Positions 18,095 to 26,935 of a stretch of DNA of 64,000 bases are shown piece after piece. A program made the position numbers and the translations under genes. Positions within the stretch are counted from its first letter, which is position 1. Every line of letters begins with the position of its first letter. Source of the DNA: Roseovarius arcticus (GTDB taxonomy: Bacteria > Pseudomonadota > Alphaproteobacteria > Rhodobacterales > Rhodobacteraceae); assembly GCF_006125015.1 (NCBI RefSeq), contig NZ_SZZN01000001.1, positions 1,116,001 through 1,180,000 on the forward strand, given 5' to 3'. The notes beneath the pieces are model-generated. The model saw only the letters and a program-made list of their open reading frames with translations. It ran no database searches and was not told the DNA's origin.

Positions 18095-19375
18095 ATGACC
18101 GATAGAACCGCAATGGATACTTGGGCGATGCGCGCCCGCGCCGTCCTCCCTGCTGGGGGTTTTGGCAATTTCGACCCGTCGATGTTCATCCAGCGTGGCA
18201 AGGGCAGCCGCGTCTGGGATGAGAATGGCAAGGAATATGTCGACTATCTAATAGGCTCGGGGCCGATGCTACTGGGCCATGGCCACCCCGAGGTGCTGGA
18301 GGCGGTTGCCGACCAGCTGCCCAAGGGCATGACGTTCTTTGCCAACAACACCGCCGGGGTCGAATTGGCCGAGGAAATCTGCAACGCGGTCGCTTGTGCC
18401 GAGCAGGTGCGATTCCTGGCATCAGGCGGCGAGGCTGACATGTATGCAATGCGTCTTGCGCGTGCCTTTACAGGGCGCGACAAGATCCTGAAATTTGAGG
18501 GCGGGTATCATGGCATGTCGTCCGAGGCACAGATGAGCCTTGCGCCGTCGCGTCTTGTGAATTTCCCGCAGGCCGTGGCTGACAGCGCCGGAATCCCCGA
18601 GTCCGTTCGCGGTGAGATGCTGATCGCACCCTTCAACGATCCTGACTATCTTGAAAGCCTGCTGAAGGAACACGGCGACCAGATTGCCGGTCTGATCGTC
18701 GAGCCGTTGCAGCGCATCATCCCGCCCGAACCGGGGTTTCTTCAGACGGTGCGCGACCTGTGCGACCGCTATGGCATCGTGCTGATCTTTGATGAGATCG
18801 TGACCGGCTTTCGCTTTGCCTATGGCGGCGCGCAGGAGGCGTATGGCGTCACGCCGGACATCTGCACGCTGGGCAAGATCATCGGTGGTGGTTTCCCCCT
18901 CGCTGCGGTCGCAGGGCAGCGCAAAATCATGGATCATTTCGACAAGGCCATCGTCGGCGCGGATCGTTGGCTGATGATGCTGGGCACGCTCTCGGGCAAT
19001 CCGGTGGCGGCGGTTGCGGGGTTGAAGACGATGGAAATCCTGCGCCGCGACGGGGCCTATGACCAGATCAAAGCGAACGGCAAGCGTCTGATGGATCTGA
19101 ACCGCAAGCATCTGACCGAGGCAGGCGTCGCCCACCGGATCGTTGGCCACGAAACGCTGTTCGACGTGATTTTTACCGACCATGACATTCGCAGTTACCG
19201 CGATGTGGTTAGCGCAGATACCGCCAAGAACGCCCGGTTCAACGCCGTGTTGCGCGAAAATGGCATCTTTAAATCGCCCGGCAAAACCTATCCTCATCTG
19301 GCCCTCACCGAAGAGGACTTTCAGATGACAGACGCGGCAATTGCCAAAGCGGCACAGGCCGTCGCCGCGCAATGA
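18095..19375 (+). CDS. class III PLP-dependent aminotransferase (glutamate-1-semialdehyde aminomutase-like)
   Basis: A 426-residue fold-type I PLP enzyme. Landmarks: DYLIGSGPMLLGHGHPEV, LASGGEADMYAMRLARAFTGRDKILKFEGGYHG, IFDEIVTGFRF (the Asp that contacts the PLP nitrogen), and TLGKIIGGGFPLAA with the Schiff-base lysine. The GSA-aminomutase-like subgroup includes many omega-aminotransferases of secondary catabolism. HemL itself is unlikely, because a haem gene is not expected inside this operon. The enzyme probably moves the amino group of a ring-opened or semialdehyde intermediate of the pathway. The start ATG follows TAGGAACCTGCC. Confidence 0.85.
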   Translation: MTDRTAMDTWAMRARAVLPAGGFGNFDPSMFIQRGKGSRVWDENGKEYVDYLIGSGPMLLGHGHPEVLEAVADQLPKGMTFFANNTAGVELAEEICNAVACAEQVRFLASGGEADMYAMRLARAFTGRDKILKFEGGYHGMSSEAQMSLAPSRLVNFPQAVADSAGIPESVRGEMLIAPFNDPDYLESLLKEHGDQIAGLIVEPLQRIIPPEPGFLQTVRDLCDRYGIVLIFDEIVTGFRFAYGGAQEAYGVTPDICTLGKIIGGGFPLAAVAGQRKIMDHFDKAIVGADRWLMMLGTLSGNPVAAVAGLKTMEILRRDGAYDQIKANGKRLMDLNRKHLTEAGVAHRIVGHETLFDVIFTDHDIRSYRDVVSADTAKNARFNAVLRENGIFKSPGKTYPHLALTEEDFQMTDAAIAKAAQAVAAQ

Positions 19376-19420
19376 CAAAATCACAACAATCAAAACACTG
19401 ACCAAAGGGAGACCAAAGAT

Positions 19421-20458
19421 ATGCATATTTCAACCAAACTGATGGCGTCGGCCGCGATAATTTCCACGGCGGGGATGGCCCAAGCCACGGAAAGCCTGAA
19501 CGTATCTGCCTATGGTGGCAGTTGGGGCGACGCACTGACATCGTGTGTGTTCAAACCCTTCGAGGCAGAGACCGGCATCTCCGTCCTGCTAGAGCCAAGC
19601 GCGTCAACGGTGACGCTGTCCAAGCTACAGGCCCAAGCGTCGGCCCCGGTCATCGATGTCGCGTGGATGGATGGCGGCGTGTCCGAACTGGCCCGCGACA
19701 GCGATGTTGTCGCCGCCATCGACCCGGCTATGGCGCCCGGCTTGGCAGGGGTGGCCGAACAGGCAAAGTACAAAACGGACGCGGGCGATATCTATGCGGT
19801 CGGCAACGGGTATTTCGCGATCGGTCTGGTCTACAACACCGAAGAGATCACGACGCCACCGACCTCATGGGAGGATTTGTGGAATCCCGACTATGCCGGA
19901 CGCGTGATTTTGCCCAGTGCGGTCCACTCGTCAGGCGTGCCGTTTCTGGCGCTGGTCAACACGCTCGCAGGCGGAACATTGGATGATCTGACACCGGGTA
20001 TTGAGAAAATGTCGACATTGAAGGCGGCGTTGTTCTTTGACTCGTCGGGTGTCGCGAACAGCGGATTTCAGACCGGCGAGGGTCTGATCGGCGCGCATGC
20101 TGCAACCCAAGCCTTTACTATGGCCGATAGCGGTCTGCCGATGGCCTACGTGATCCCAAAAGAAGGCGCCATGGCGTCTGATATCCGGATTCACATCGTG
20201 AAGGGCACAGATGACCTTGAGGCGTCGCACCAGCTGGTCGATTTCGCGGTGCAGCCGGCACAGGCCGGGTGTCTGGCCGCCGCGTTGCAGGTGGGTCCGG
20301 CGACCCAAGATGTGGACATGCCCGGCGATGTCGCCGCACGGATGCCGTGGGGCCCTGATGGGACGATTGCCGATTTGTCAGTCTCGGACTGGACGGCGAT
20401 CAACGCGCACCGCGATGCGCTGACTGACGCTTGGAACCGGATCGCCTCGGGCAACTGA
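19421..20458 (+). CDS. ABC transporter periplasmic substrate-binding protein (PotD/spermidine-putrescine-like family)
   Basis: A 345-residue binding protein with a Sec signal peptide cleaved after AQA near residue 22. The mature part begins with LNVSAYGGSWGDAL, typical of the polyamine/2-aminophosphonate/iron-type family 1 binders. VGNGYFAIGLVYNTEEI and the ...TSWEDLWNPDYAGRV segment are PotD-family landmarks. It begins after AGGGAGACCAAAGAT and heads the transporter part of the catabolic operon, so it presumably delivers the pathway's substrate (a betaine or amine). Confidence 0.88.
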   Translation: MHISTKLMASAAIISTAGMAQATESLNVSAYGGSWGDALTSCVFKPFEAETGISVLLEPSASTVTLSKLQAQASAPVIDVAWMDGGVSELARDSDVVAAIDPAMAPGLAGVAEQAKYKTDAGDIYAVGNGYFAIGLVYNTEEITTPPTSWEDLWNPDYAGRVILPSAVHSSGVPFLALVNTLAGGTLDDLTPGIEKMSTLKAALFFDSSGVANSGFQTGEGLIGAHAATQAFTMADSGLPMAYVIPKEGAMASDIRIHIVKGTDDLEASHQLVDFAVQPAQAGCLAAALQVGPATQDVDMPGDVAARMPWGPDGTIADLSVSDWTAINAHRDALTDAWNRIASGN

Positions 20459-20467
20459 AACGCCGGG

Positions 20468-20490
20468 CCGGGGGCGATCAGCGCCCCCGG
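20468..20490 (+). terminator. hairpin between the binding-protein and ATPase genes
   Basis: CCGGGGGCG (20468-20476) pairs with CGCCCCCGG (20482-20490) across a 5-base loop, immediately after the binding-protein stop. Without a full T-run it is more likely a partial terminator or mRNA-stabilising stem. Such a stem keeps the binding protein in excess over the membrane subunits. Confidence 0.6.
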
Positions 20491-20518
20491 TCCTTTACTG
20501 AACAAAGGACGCATTTTG

Positions 20519-21571
20519 ATGGACCTTATCCAGCTGGACGGAATATCGCGCAGATTTGGATCGATAACCGCACTGGCGGATATCACCCTATCCGTGCGCC
20601 AAGGCGAGTTTCTGGCGCTTTTGGGACCATCGGGCTGTGGCAAGACCACGCTGTTGCGGCTGATCGCGGGGTTTCTTGATCCGTCCGCAGGCGAGTTGTC
20701 GATTGGCGGCAAGCGGATGAATACCGTGCCGCCGGACCGGCGCCCGGTAAACACGGTGTTCCAAAATTACGCGCTATTCCCGCACATGGATGTCGCGGAC
20801 AACATCGCCTTTGGGCTGAAACGGGCGCGCCTGCCAAAGGCCGAAATTACCCAACGCGTAAAGGAGACGCTGGAACTTGTGGGGATGGCTGCCTTTGCCG
20901 CGCGCTGGCCCAACGAATTGTCGGGCGGGCAGCAGCAGCGCGTCGCGCTGGCGCGGGCCATCGTGAACCGCCCCAAAGTGCTGCTGCTGGATGAACCGCT
21001 TGCGGCGCTCGATCTGAAACTGCGCAAGCGCATGCAGATCGAGTTAAAGCGCCTGCACGAAAAATTGGGGATGACCTTTATTCTGGTCACCCACGATCAG
21101 GAAGAGGCCCTGACGATTGCTGATCGGATCGTGGTGATGGACCACGGAAAGATCGCCCAGATCGGTACCGGCCAAGAGATCTACGAGGCCCCCGGCACTC
21201 GTTTCGTGGCCGATTTCATCGGCGAAGCCAATCTGCTCGCGCTTAGCGTTGAGGACGGACGAAACATCTTCCCCGGTCTTGACCCGTCGGATTCTCTGGA
21301 CGCGGTGATGTCATCGGCGCAAGGCGTCATGATGGTCAGGCCGGAGAACGTCGAGATCGTCGGCGATGCGACACCCGCCGGATGGGTGACGGGGCAGGGC
21401 ACCCTGATCCAAAAGATATTCCGCGGCGTCGCTTGGCGGCTATACCTGCAGCTTCCCGATGGTCAGGAAATTGTAATCGATACGCAGCACGATGACGCAG
21501 GGCAGATCGAAATCGACAGCAATGTGCGGTTCGGCTGGCCACTCGCACGGTGCAAGGTTCTGGACGCATGA
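20519..21571 (+). CDS. ABC transporter ATP-binding protein (PotA-like)
   Basis: A 350-residue importer ATPase. Walker A is [14 protein letters not shown] (about residues 35-48), the signature is [14 protein letters not shown], Walker B is [12 protein letters not shown], and the switch histidine is in [12 protein letters not shown]-terminal TOBE-type regulatory domain follows (about residues 240-350). ATG 20519 lies after AAAGGACGCATTTTG and is preferred over a TTG one codon earlier. It powers the two permeases encoded next. Confidence 0.92.
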   Translation: MDLIQLDGISRRFGSITALADITLSVRQGEFLALLGPSGCGKTTLLRLIAGFLDPSAGELSIGGKRMNTVPPDRRPVNTVFQNYALFPHMDVADNIAFGLKRARLPKAEITQRVKETLELVGMAAFAARWPNELSGGQQQRVALARAIVNRPKVLLLDEPLAALDLKLRKRMQIELKRLHEKLGMTFILVTHDQEEALTIADRIVVMDHGKIAQIGTGQEIYEAPGTRFVADFIGEANLLALSVEDGRNIFPGLDPSDSLDAVMSSAQGVMMVRPENVEIVGDATPAGWVTGQGTLIQKIFRGVAWRLYLQLPDGQEIVIDTQHDDAGQIEIDSNVRFGWPLARCKVLDA

Positions 21572-21596
21572 GCATTTCGGCGAAAGGGGGGCGGTT

Positions 21597-22460
21597 ATGA
21601 GGATTGGATTGTGGGGCACCGTTCTGCTGCTCGCGGCGCCCGTCGCCTTTATGCTGGCGTTCTTTGCTGCACCCTTTGCAGCGGTCGTTGTGTCTAGCCT
21701 GCAAAATCCTGACGGGGACTGGAGCGCCGCGAATTACATCCGCGTCGTCAGCGACCCATATTATCTAAAGGCCCTCTGGACGACGATTTCGATTGCTCTT
21801 TGGGTGACGGTCATCACGTTCCTGCTTGGATATCCGCTGGCTTATTTTATGGCCTTCCGAGTGCGCAATCGCTGGTTCAAGCGGCTGCTTTACATCATCG
21901 TCGTAACGCCGCTTTTCACCAGTAACGTTGTGCGCGCGTTCAGCTGGATCATACTGCTGGGGCGAAACGGGTTCGTGAACGATCTGCTGATGTGGTTGCA
22001 CCTAATTGATGAACCGCTTCCGCTGCTGTTTAACAAGGTTTCGATCGTGATCGGGCTGTCCTATATCATGTTGCCATTCATGGTCCTGTCCGTCGCCGCG
22101 ATCCTTCAAAACACTGATACACGGCTGAAGGATGCTGCGCGCGACTTGGGCGCCGGCCCATGGACCACTTTCGCCTGTGTGACTTTCCCTCTTAGTCTGC
22201 CGGGCGTCGTATCAGGTGCGCTGATGGTGTTTACGCTGTGCGTCTCGGCCTATGTCACGCCCAGCATCCTCAGCGGCGGGCGCGAAGTGGTCATGTCGAT
22301 GCTGGTGTTCCAGCAATACGCTACCGTGTTGAATTTCAGCTTCGGCGCAACGCTTGCCGTGACGCTGTTGATAACAGCCTTTGTCCTACTCGTAGCCTAC
22401 CAGATCGCCCGACTAGGGTACCAGAAATCGCGAAGACTGCGGGGCCTCAATGCTACATAG
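21597..22460 (+). CDS. ABC transporter permease (PotB-like)
   Basis: A 287-residue inner-membrane permease with six predicted hydrophobic spans. The EAA-type coupling loop reads KDAARDLGAGPWTTFACVTFPLSLPG. The start is ATG 21597, after GAAAGGGGGG; the longer open frame upstream lies inside the ATPase gene. It overlaps the second permease by 11 bases. Confidence 0.9.
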   Translation: MRIGLWGTVLLLAAPVAFMLAFFAAPFAAVVVSSLQNPDGDWSAANYIRVVSDPYYLKALWTTISIALWVTVITFLLGYPLAYFMAFRVRNRWFKRLLYIIVVTPLFTSNVVRAFSWIILLGRNGFVNDLLMWLHLIDEPLPLLFNKVSIVIGLSYIMLPFMVLSVAAILQNTDTRLKDAARDLGAGPWTTFACVTFPLSLPGVVSGALMVFTLCVSAYVTPSILSGGREVVMSMLVFQQYATVLNFSFGATLAVTLLITAFVLLVAYQIARLGYQKSRRLRGLNAT

Positions 22461-23247
22461 ACTATTCGGCCATTTCGGCCTCACCCTCTACAGTTGGCTG
22501 ATCATCCTCTACCTTGTGTTCCCATTGGCAGTTCTCATTGCGGCGTCCTTTACGGCCAGCGACTTTCTGGCCTTTCCGCCCAAGGGGTTTTCGCTGAAAT
22601 GGTACGCGCGTCTGGCGGGCAACGAGGGCTTTATCGAGGCGGCTTGGATTAGTATCAAGCTTGCAACGATCGCGACCCTATTGGCCCTCGCGCTGGGCGT
22701 TCCTGCCGCGCTGATCCTCGCCAGACAGCGATTCAGGGGCAAATCTGTGGTCAGCGCATTGTTCATTTCGCCCCTTCTGTTGCCAGCCATCGTGATTGGC
22801 GTCTCCATTTTGCAATATGCGCACCTGCTTGGCTTTGCGCGCACGTTCTGGGCGCTGTTGGTCGGGCATGTCGTGATTATGGTGCCCTATGTGATCCGCA
22901 CCACGATGGCCTCGCTGGGCGGTTTGCCTATGAACATTGAGGAGGCGGCGCAGGATTTGGGTGCCAACCGGTTCGAGACTTTCTTTTTGATCACGCTACC
23001 GCAGATCAAGCCGGGGGTGATCGCGGGCGGGCTGTTCGCGTTCATCATATCTTGGATCAACGTCGAAGTAAGTATTTTCAACTCGACTGCCGAATTGGTG
23101 CCGATCCCGGTCAAGCTGTTCAATTACATCCAATACAATATCGATCCACTGGTTGCGGCAATATCTGCGGTGACGGTTTACGTGGCGTTTGGCGTCGTGT
23201 TCCTGATTGATGCTCTGGTCGGCATCGACAAGGCTGCGACAGGCTAG
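22450..23247 (+). CDS. ABC transporter permease (PotC-like)
   Basis: A 265-residue permease, partner of the preceding one, with the EAA loop EEAAQDLGANRFETFFLITLPQIKPG. With the binding protein, ATPase and PotB-like permease it completes a polyamine/betaine-type importer. It is the last gene of the operon that begins at 13292. Confidence 0.9.
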   Translation: MLHRLFGHFGLTLYSWLIILYLVFPLAVLIAASFTASDFLAFPPKGFSLKWYARLAGNEGFIEAAWISIKLATIATLLALALGVPAALILARQRFRGKSVVSALFISPLLLPAIVIGVSILQYAHLLGFARTFWALLVGHVVIMVPYVIRTTMASLGGLPMNIEEAAQDLGANRFETFFLITLPQIKPGVIAGGLFAFIISWINVEVSIFNSTAELVPIPVKLFNYIQYNIDPLVAAISAVTVYVAFGVVFLIDALVGIDKAATG

Positions 23248-23710
23248 CCCGAAGGATGAGTGGTTTACCGTCAAATGCGCGCGGTACGGCATTAAACTGG
23301 GATCGTTAATTTAGTTAGTCGGATACGTCGCTTTTAGATTTTGACATGCGTAACTTTTTCTGGTTGCAGGTCTGCCGCAAATTATTGCGGATAGCCCCGC
23401 TAGCAAGGCAGACCTCGTCGGCGCGCACTGCCCGCATGAGCATCCGATGCAGGACGGAGTATCACGCCCGTCGCCGCAATCAGAAAACACAGCCAGTTCG
23501 CACGCCAGATGCCAAACCACGGTGCATCCTCACTCAGTGGCTTGATCGGTGCGCAAAATAGCAGCAATATGCAATGCAGGGCGTTCTACCTGGGGGATGT
23601 CGATCTATAGAGCGCAAGCCTCCGTTACTCTTCAAAAGCGTCCAGCCTATTCTCGAGTTTGAGATGCGCGCCGGTGCGGTTTCTGCGCCGAAATCATGAA
23701 AGAGAGAACC
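23248..23710. other. 463-base intergenic region with a possible gene relic
   Basis: No intact gene was found. On the minus strand, about 23400-23565, an open stretch without ATG reads like the middle of a membrane protein (APIKPLSEDAPWFGIWRANW, then LCFLIAATGVILRPASDAHA). It is bounded by stops and could be the relic of a small membrane protein, or chance. AT-rich sequence at 23290-23345 could hold the promoter of the next gene. Confidence 0.3.
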
Positions 23711-25291
23711 ATGAGCCAGATCACCAAACCGACCAAAATTACCGGACCAACGCGCCGCGGATTTCTCGGCACAACTGCGGCCGCTGTCGGCCTCGCATCT
23801 GCAGGAACGCTCTTGGGACTCAGGCCCGCCCGCGCCCAGCAGCAGCGCGGTGGCACACTTCGGGTGGCCAAAGGCCATGGCCAAACTGGCGACACGCTGG
23901 ATCCCGCAACATGGACCAACGGCTTTGAGGTTGCGCTGACCTTCGGGTTGAACGGCTACCTCGCCAAAGTGGGAGTCGATGGCTCGGCCGAACCCGATGT
24001 GGCCGAAAGTTGGGAAGCCAGCCCAGACGCCAAGACGTGGACGTTCAAGATCCGCCCCGGCATGACCTTCCATTCCGGCAAGCCGGTCACGCTGGACGAC
24101 GTGATTGATTCGATTAACTATCACCGCGGCGAGGATTCGAAGTCGGCCGCAGGTCCACTTGTTGCGCCCATCATAGAGATCACCAAAGACGGTGAAGACA
24201 CGGTGGTCTTCGAATTGGAATCCGGCAGCGCCGACTTCCCCTTTGTCTTTACAGACTACCACATGGCGATCTGTCCCTCGGACGGCGCCGGCGGCATCGA
24301 CTGGCGCTCCGGTGATGGCTGCGGCCCCTATCGGCTGGTGGAATTCGATCCCGGCGTCGTGGCGCGGTTCGAGCGTTTCGAGGACGACTGGAACCAGGAT
24401 CGCGGCTTTATTCAGTCGGTCGAGATGCTCTCTATCGTCGACGTGAACGCCCGGACCACCGCACTCGCCTCCGGCGAGGTCGATGCCATCGACAAGCTGG
24501 ACCTCAAGACGGTGGCGCTTCTTGGCCGCAATCCCGAAATCTCGATCCATTCCATCCCCGGCCCGCAGTACTACAGCTTTGCGGCGCGTGCGGATACGCC
24601 GCCGCTTGATGATGTCAACGTGCGCCTCGCCCTAAAGCACGCCATTGACCGGCAGGAACTGGTCGACAAGATCCTGTTTGGCCACGGCACCGTGGGCAAC
24701 GACCAGCCGATTGGACTGAGCTATCGTTTTCATAATCCCGACGTGCCGCAGACCACCTATGACCCCGACAAGGCGAAGTTCTACCTCAAGGAGGCCGGGC
24801 TCGACCGACTGACCGTGCGGCTGTCGGCGGCCGATGCAGCCTTCCCGGACGCCGTCAATGCTGCCACCTTATACCGGAATTCAGCGGCCAAGGCCGACAT
24901 CACCATCGACGTCAATCGGGTTCCGAATGACGGCTACTGGTCCGATGTCTGGATGAAGCACGAGTTCAGCGCGGTCTACTGGAGCGGCCGTCCGACCGAG
25001 GACCAGATCTTTTCCACCGCTTTCGGGGGAGGCGCGGCGTGGAACGACAGTTTCTGGGCAAACGCTCGTTTCGACGAATTGCTGGTCTCGGCCCGCGCCG
25101 AACTGGACGAGGCAAAGCGCCGCGAAATGTATGGCGAGATGCAGCAGATCGTTGCGCAGGATGGCGGCACGGTCCTTCCGATGTTCGCCAATTGGGCCTT
25201 CGCCACCTCCAAGCGCGTTGTCCATGGCGAATTCGCATCGAATTTCGACCAGGACGGCGAGCGCTGGATGGAGCGGTGGTCTCTGGCCTGA
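23711..25291 (+). CDS. ABC transporter substrate-binding protein, family 5 (peptide/opine type), Tat-exported
   Basis: A 526-residue family 5 binding protein (DppA/OppA fold). The N-terminus carries a twin-arginine signal (TRRGFLGTTAAAVGLASAG, cleavage near ARA-QQQ). Landmarks: LDPATWTNGFE, EPDVAESWEASPDAKTWTFKIRPGMTFHSGKPVTLDDV, GCGPYRLVEFDPG, and VRLALKHAIDRQELVDKIL. ATG 23711 follows AAAGAGAGAACC; an ATG five codons upstream is possible. No permease or ATPase gene adjoins it, so it is an orphan binder that must borrow a transporter. It is closed by a strong hairpin. Confidence 0.85.
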   Translation: MSQITKPTKITGPTRRGFLGTTAAAVGLASAGTLLGLRPARAQQQRGGTLRVAKGHGQTGDTLDPATWTNGFEVALTFGLNGYLAKVGVDGSAEPDVAESWEASPDAKTWTFKIRPGMTFHSGKPVTLDDVIDSINYHRGEDSKSAAGPLVAPIIEITKDGEDTVVFELESGSADFPFVFTDYHMAICPSDGAGGIDWRSGDGCGPYRLVEFDPGVVARFERFEDDWNQDRGFIQSVEMLSIVDVNARTTALASGEVDAIDKLDLKTVALLGRNPEISIHSIPGPQYYSFAARADTPPLDDVNVRLALKHAIDRQELVDKILFGHGTVGNDQPIGLSYRFHNPDVPQTTYDPDKAKFYLKEAGLDRLTVRLSAADAAFPDAVNAATLYRNSAAKADITIDVNRVPNDGYWSDVWMKHEFSAVYWSGRPTEDQIFSTAFGGGAAWNDSFWANARFDELLVSARAELDEAKRREMYGEMQQIVAQDGGTVLPMFANWAFATSKRVVHGEFASNFDQDGERWMERWSLA

Positions 25292-25300
25292 TCCAGTACG

Positions 25301-25331
25301 GGCGCCGCCACCTGTCATAGGTGGCGGCGCC
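25301..25331 (+). terminator. strong hairpin after the orphan binding-protein gene
   Basis: GGCGCCGCCACCT (25301-25313) and its exact complement AGGTGGCGGCGCC (25319-25331) form a 13-bp stem with a GTCAT loop, nine bases after the stop codon. No long T-run follows. Confidence 0.7.
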
Positions 25332-25587
25332 GTCAGACATTTAATGGAACGCGTGGGGAATTGCCCCTGAGACATAACGACGAGTTATTCAACATAATGT
25401 TTGTTGATCGCGTGCTGGCCATGTAGCTGGCCCGTGCCAAGGTGGGTCGGCGAAGGCTATCGCGTCTCATCCCCGGTATATGGGTATCGGTTTTGGGCTT
25501 GCGGCTCTGGCGCAGGCGGAAACAGCGCTACGAGCGCGCGTCTTGGACGTAACAAAGCACAGTTCGTCTGTAATCAGATGGTCTTCG

Positions 25588-26844
25588 CTACCCGAGCAGG
25601 TCTTCTTCAAAGGGAAAGCGCGACAGCAATTCGATACCAGTCTCTGTCACGAGGACCTGTTGTTCCAGCTTCACGCCTTCGCGGCCCCCAGCTTCGCCAG
25701 TATAGCTTTCAACGCAAAGGGTCATGCCGGCAAGGATTTCACCGTCATAGCCCGCATCTGGGAAGTCGCCACGGTGGTAGAGGTAGGGATACTCTCCAGT
25801 CATGCCGCAGCCGTGCGCCGACAGGTAGTAGCGGTTTTGATAGTATTTCTCGGGGATGTCCCAGGCGCGATCAGCGTAGTCGCGAAAGCTCATGCCTGCC
25901 TTCAGGATGCCCATGTTGTGGACTACCTGCTCGTGCGCGACTTTGTATAACTCGCGCTGCGCACTGGTCGGCTTGCCCGGACCCGAATGGAACGTGCGCG
26001 AGAAGTCGGAATAATAGCCGTGGCAGCCCACTACATCCGTATCCAGTGCGATCAGTTCGTTCTCTCCGATTACGTTGCTGGAAGTTTCCTGAAACCACGG
26101 ATTGGACCGCCCCCCGGCATTCAGCAGGCGCGTCTCGCAGTAATCCGCGTTCTGCGCGATAACGGACTGGTGCAGGACCGACCATAGCTCATTTTCGGTC
26201 ATACCGGGGCGGATCGCGGCGCGAAGTTTTTCCACGCCGTTTTCCGTGGCGCGGAGCGAGGCATTGATGCATTTCATCTCCTCGTCCGATTTAATCGCCC
26301 GCGCCATTTCGACGGGCTGCTGCGCATCGACGATGGTCAGCCCGCACTCTTTCAGCGCAATCGCAGTGCCTGCATTTAACCGTTCCAGCCCGACAGTCGC
26401 GCCAGCGCCGACCAACTCGCCGATCAGGTCTGCCATCTCTGTGGCCCATGCCTTTTCGCGCGCCGCAATATCAGGCCCCGCTGCAACAAAGCTGGCGGTT
26501 TTGGAGGGGCGAACTTCGTCGATAGTCTCATAGCCCTCGCCCAGGTGGAGGCAGCCGGTGAACTCGAAGAGGATCGATTTGCCGGCCGTCAGCAGCAGAT
26601 AGCGTGACGGCGCGTTGCGCTGGCAGAACACCTGCATGTTGCGCGCGCCGGTTGCGTAGCGGATGTTGATCGGGTCCGACAGGATCACCGCGTCCACGCC
26701 GTAGCGCAGCATCTCGCGGCGCACGCGCCCGAGCCGATAAAGACGGACGGCCCTCAGGTCGATGCCTTCGCTTTCGGGCGCGCGATCCAGCAAGGCAATC
26801 CCGGCTAAATCACTGCGTTCCGCGTGCCAATCAAAATTCGCCAA
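25588..26844 (-). CDS. M24 family metalloprotein, DddP-like (possible DMSP lyase)
   Basis: A roughly 418-residue pita-bread (creatinase/aminopeptidase P) protein. In the M24 half the metal ligands are all visible: two Asp in IALDTDVVG, Asp in YYSDFSRTF, His in LSAHGCGM, Glu in LCVESYTGEAGG and Glu in VKLEQQVLV. The stretches ETRLLNAGGRSNPWFQE and DTDVVG...SRTF, and the ending FPFEEDLLG, resemble the DMSP lyase DddP more than ordinary Xaa-Pro peptidases as I recall them. DMSP cleavage to dimethylsulphide and acrylate is plausible in a marine bacterium but not shown. No ATG is in frame. TTG at 26844 is 8 bases after AGGAG and was chosen; another TTG is at 26865. An out-of-frame ATG lies between. 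Confidence 0.65.
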   Translation of the reverse strand: MANFDWHAERSDLAGIALLDRAPESEGIDLRAVRLYRLGRVRREMLRYGVDAVILSDPINIRYATGARNMQVFCQRNAPSRYLLLTAGKSILFEFTGCLHLGEGYETIDEVRPSKTASFVAAGPDIAAREKAWATEMADLIGELVGAGATVGLERLNAGTAIALKECGLTIVDAQQPVEMARAIKSDEEMKCINASLRATENGVEKLRAAIRPGMTENELWSVLHQSVIAQNADYCETRLLNAGGRSNPWFQETSSNVIGENELIALDTDVVGCHGYYSDFSRTFHSGPGKPTSAQRELYKVAHEQVVHNMGILKAGMSFRDYADRAWDIPEKYYQNRYYLSAHGCGMTGEYPYLYHRGDFPDAGYDGEILAGMTLCVESYTGEAGGREGVKLEQQVLVTETGIELLSRFPFEEDLLG

Positions 26845-26860
26845 GTCATGCTCTCCTGCG

Positions 26861-26906
26861 TTCAAGTGTAGCTTCGGCTATGCGGCGAAACGAGTAAACA
26901 CTTGAA
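26861..26906. promoter_or_regulatory. 9-bp inverted repeat in the DddP-like/lysR divergent region
   Basis: TTCAAGTGT (26861-26869) and ACACTTGAA (26898-26906) are exact inverted copies 28 bases apart in the gap between the two divergent genes. Spaced dyads of this kind suit a LysR-type activator that also represses its own gene. Confidence 0.5.
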
Positions 26907-26935
26907 AAATTCAGGCTTTTGGATAACCACAAGGA

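Noticed and set aside
18095-19375. hemL (glutamate-1-semialdehyde aminomutase of haem synthesis)
   Set aside because: It sits in a catabolic operon with a transporter; many omega-aminotransferases share the fold and the GKxIGGG lysine motif.
23534-24550. 338-codon open frame opposite the orphan binding-protein gene
   Set aside because: Shadow frame; the Tat signal and family 5 motifs on the plus strand are decisive.
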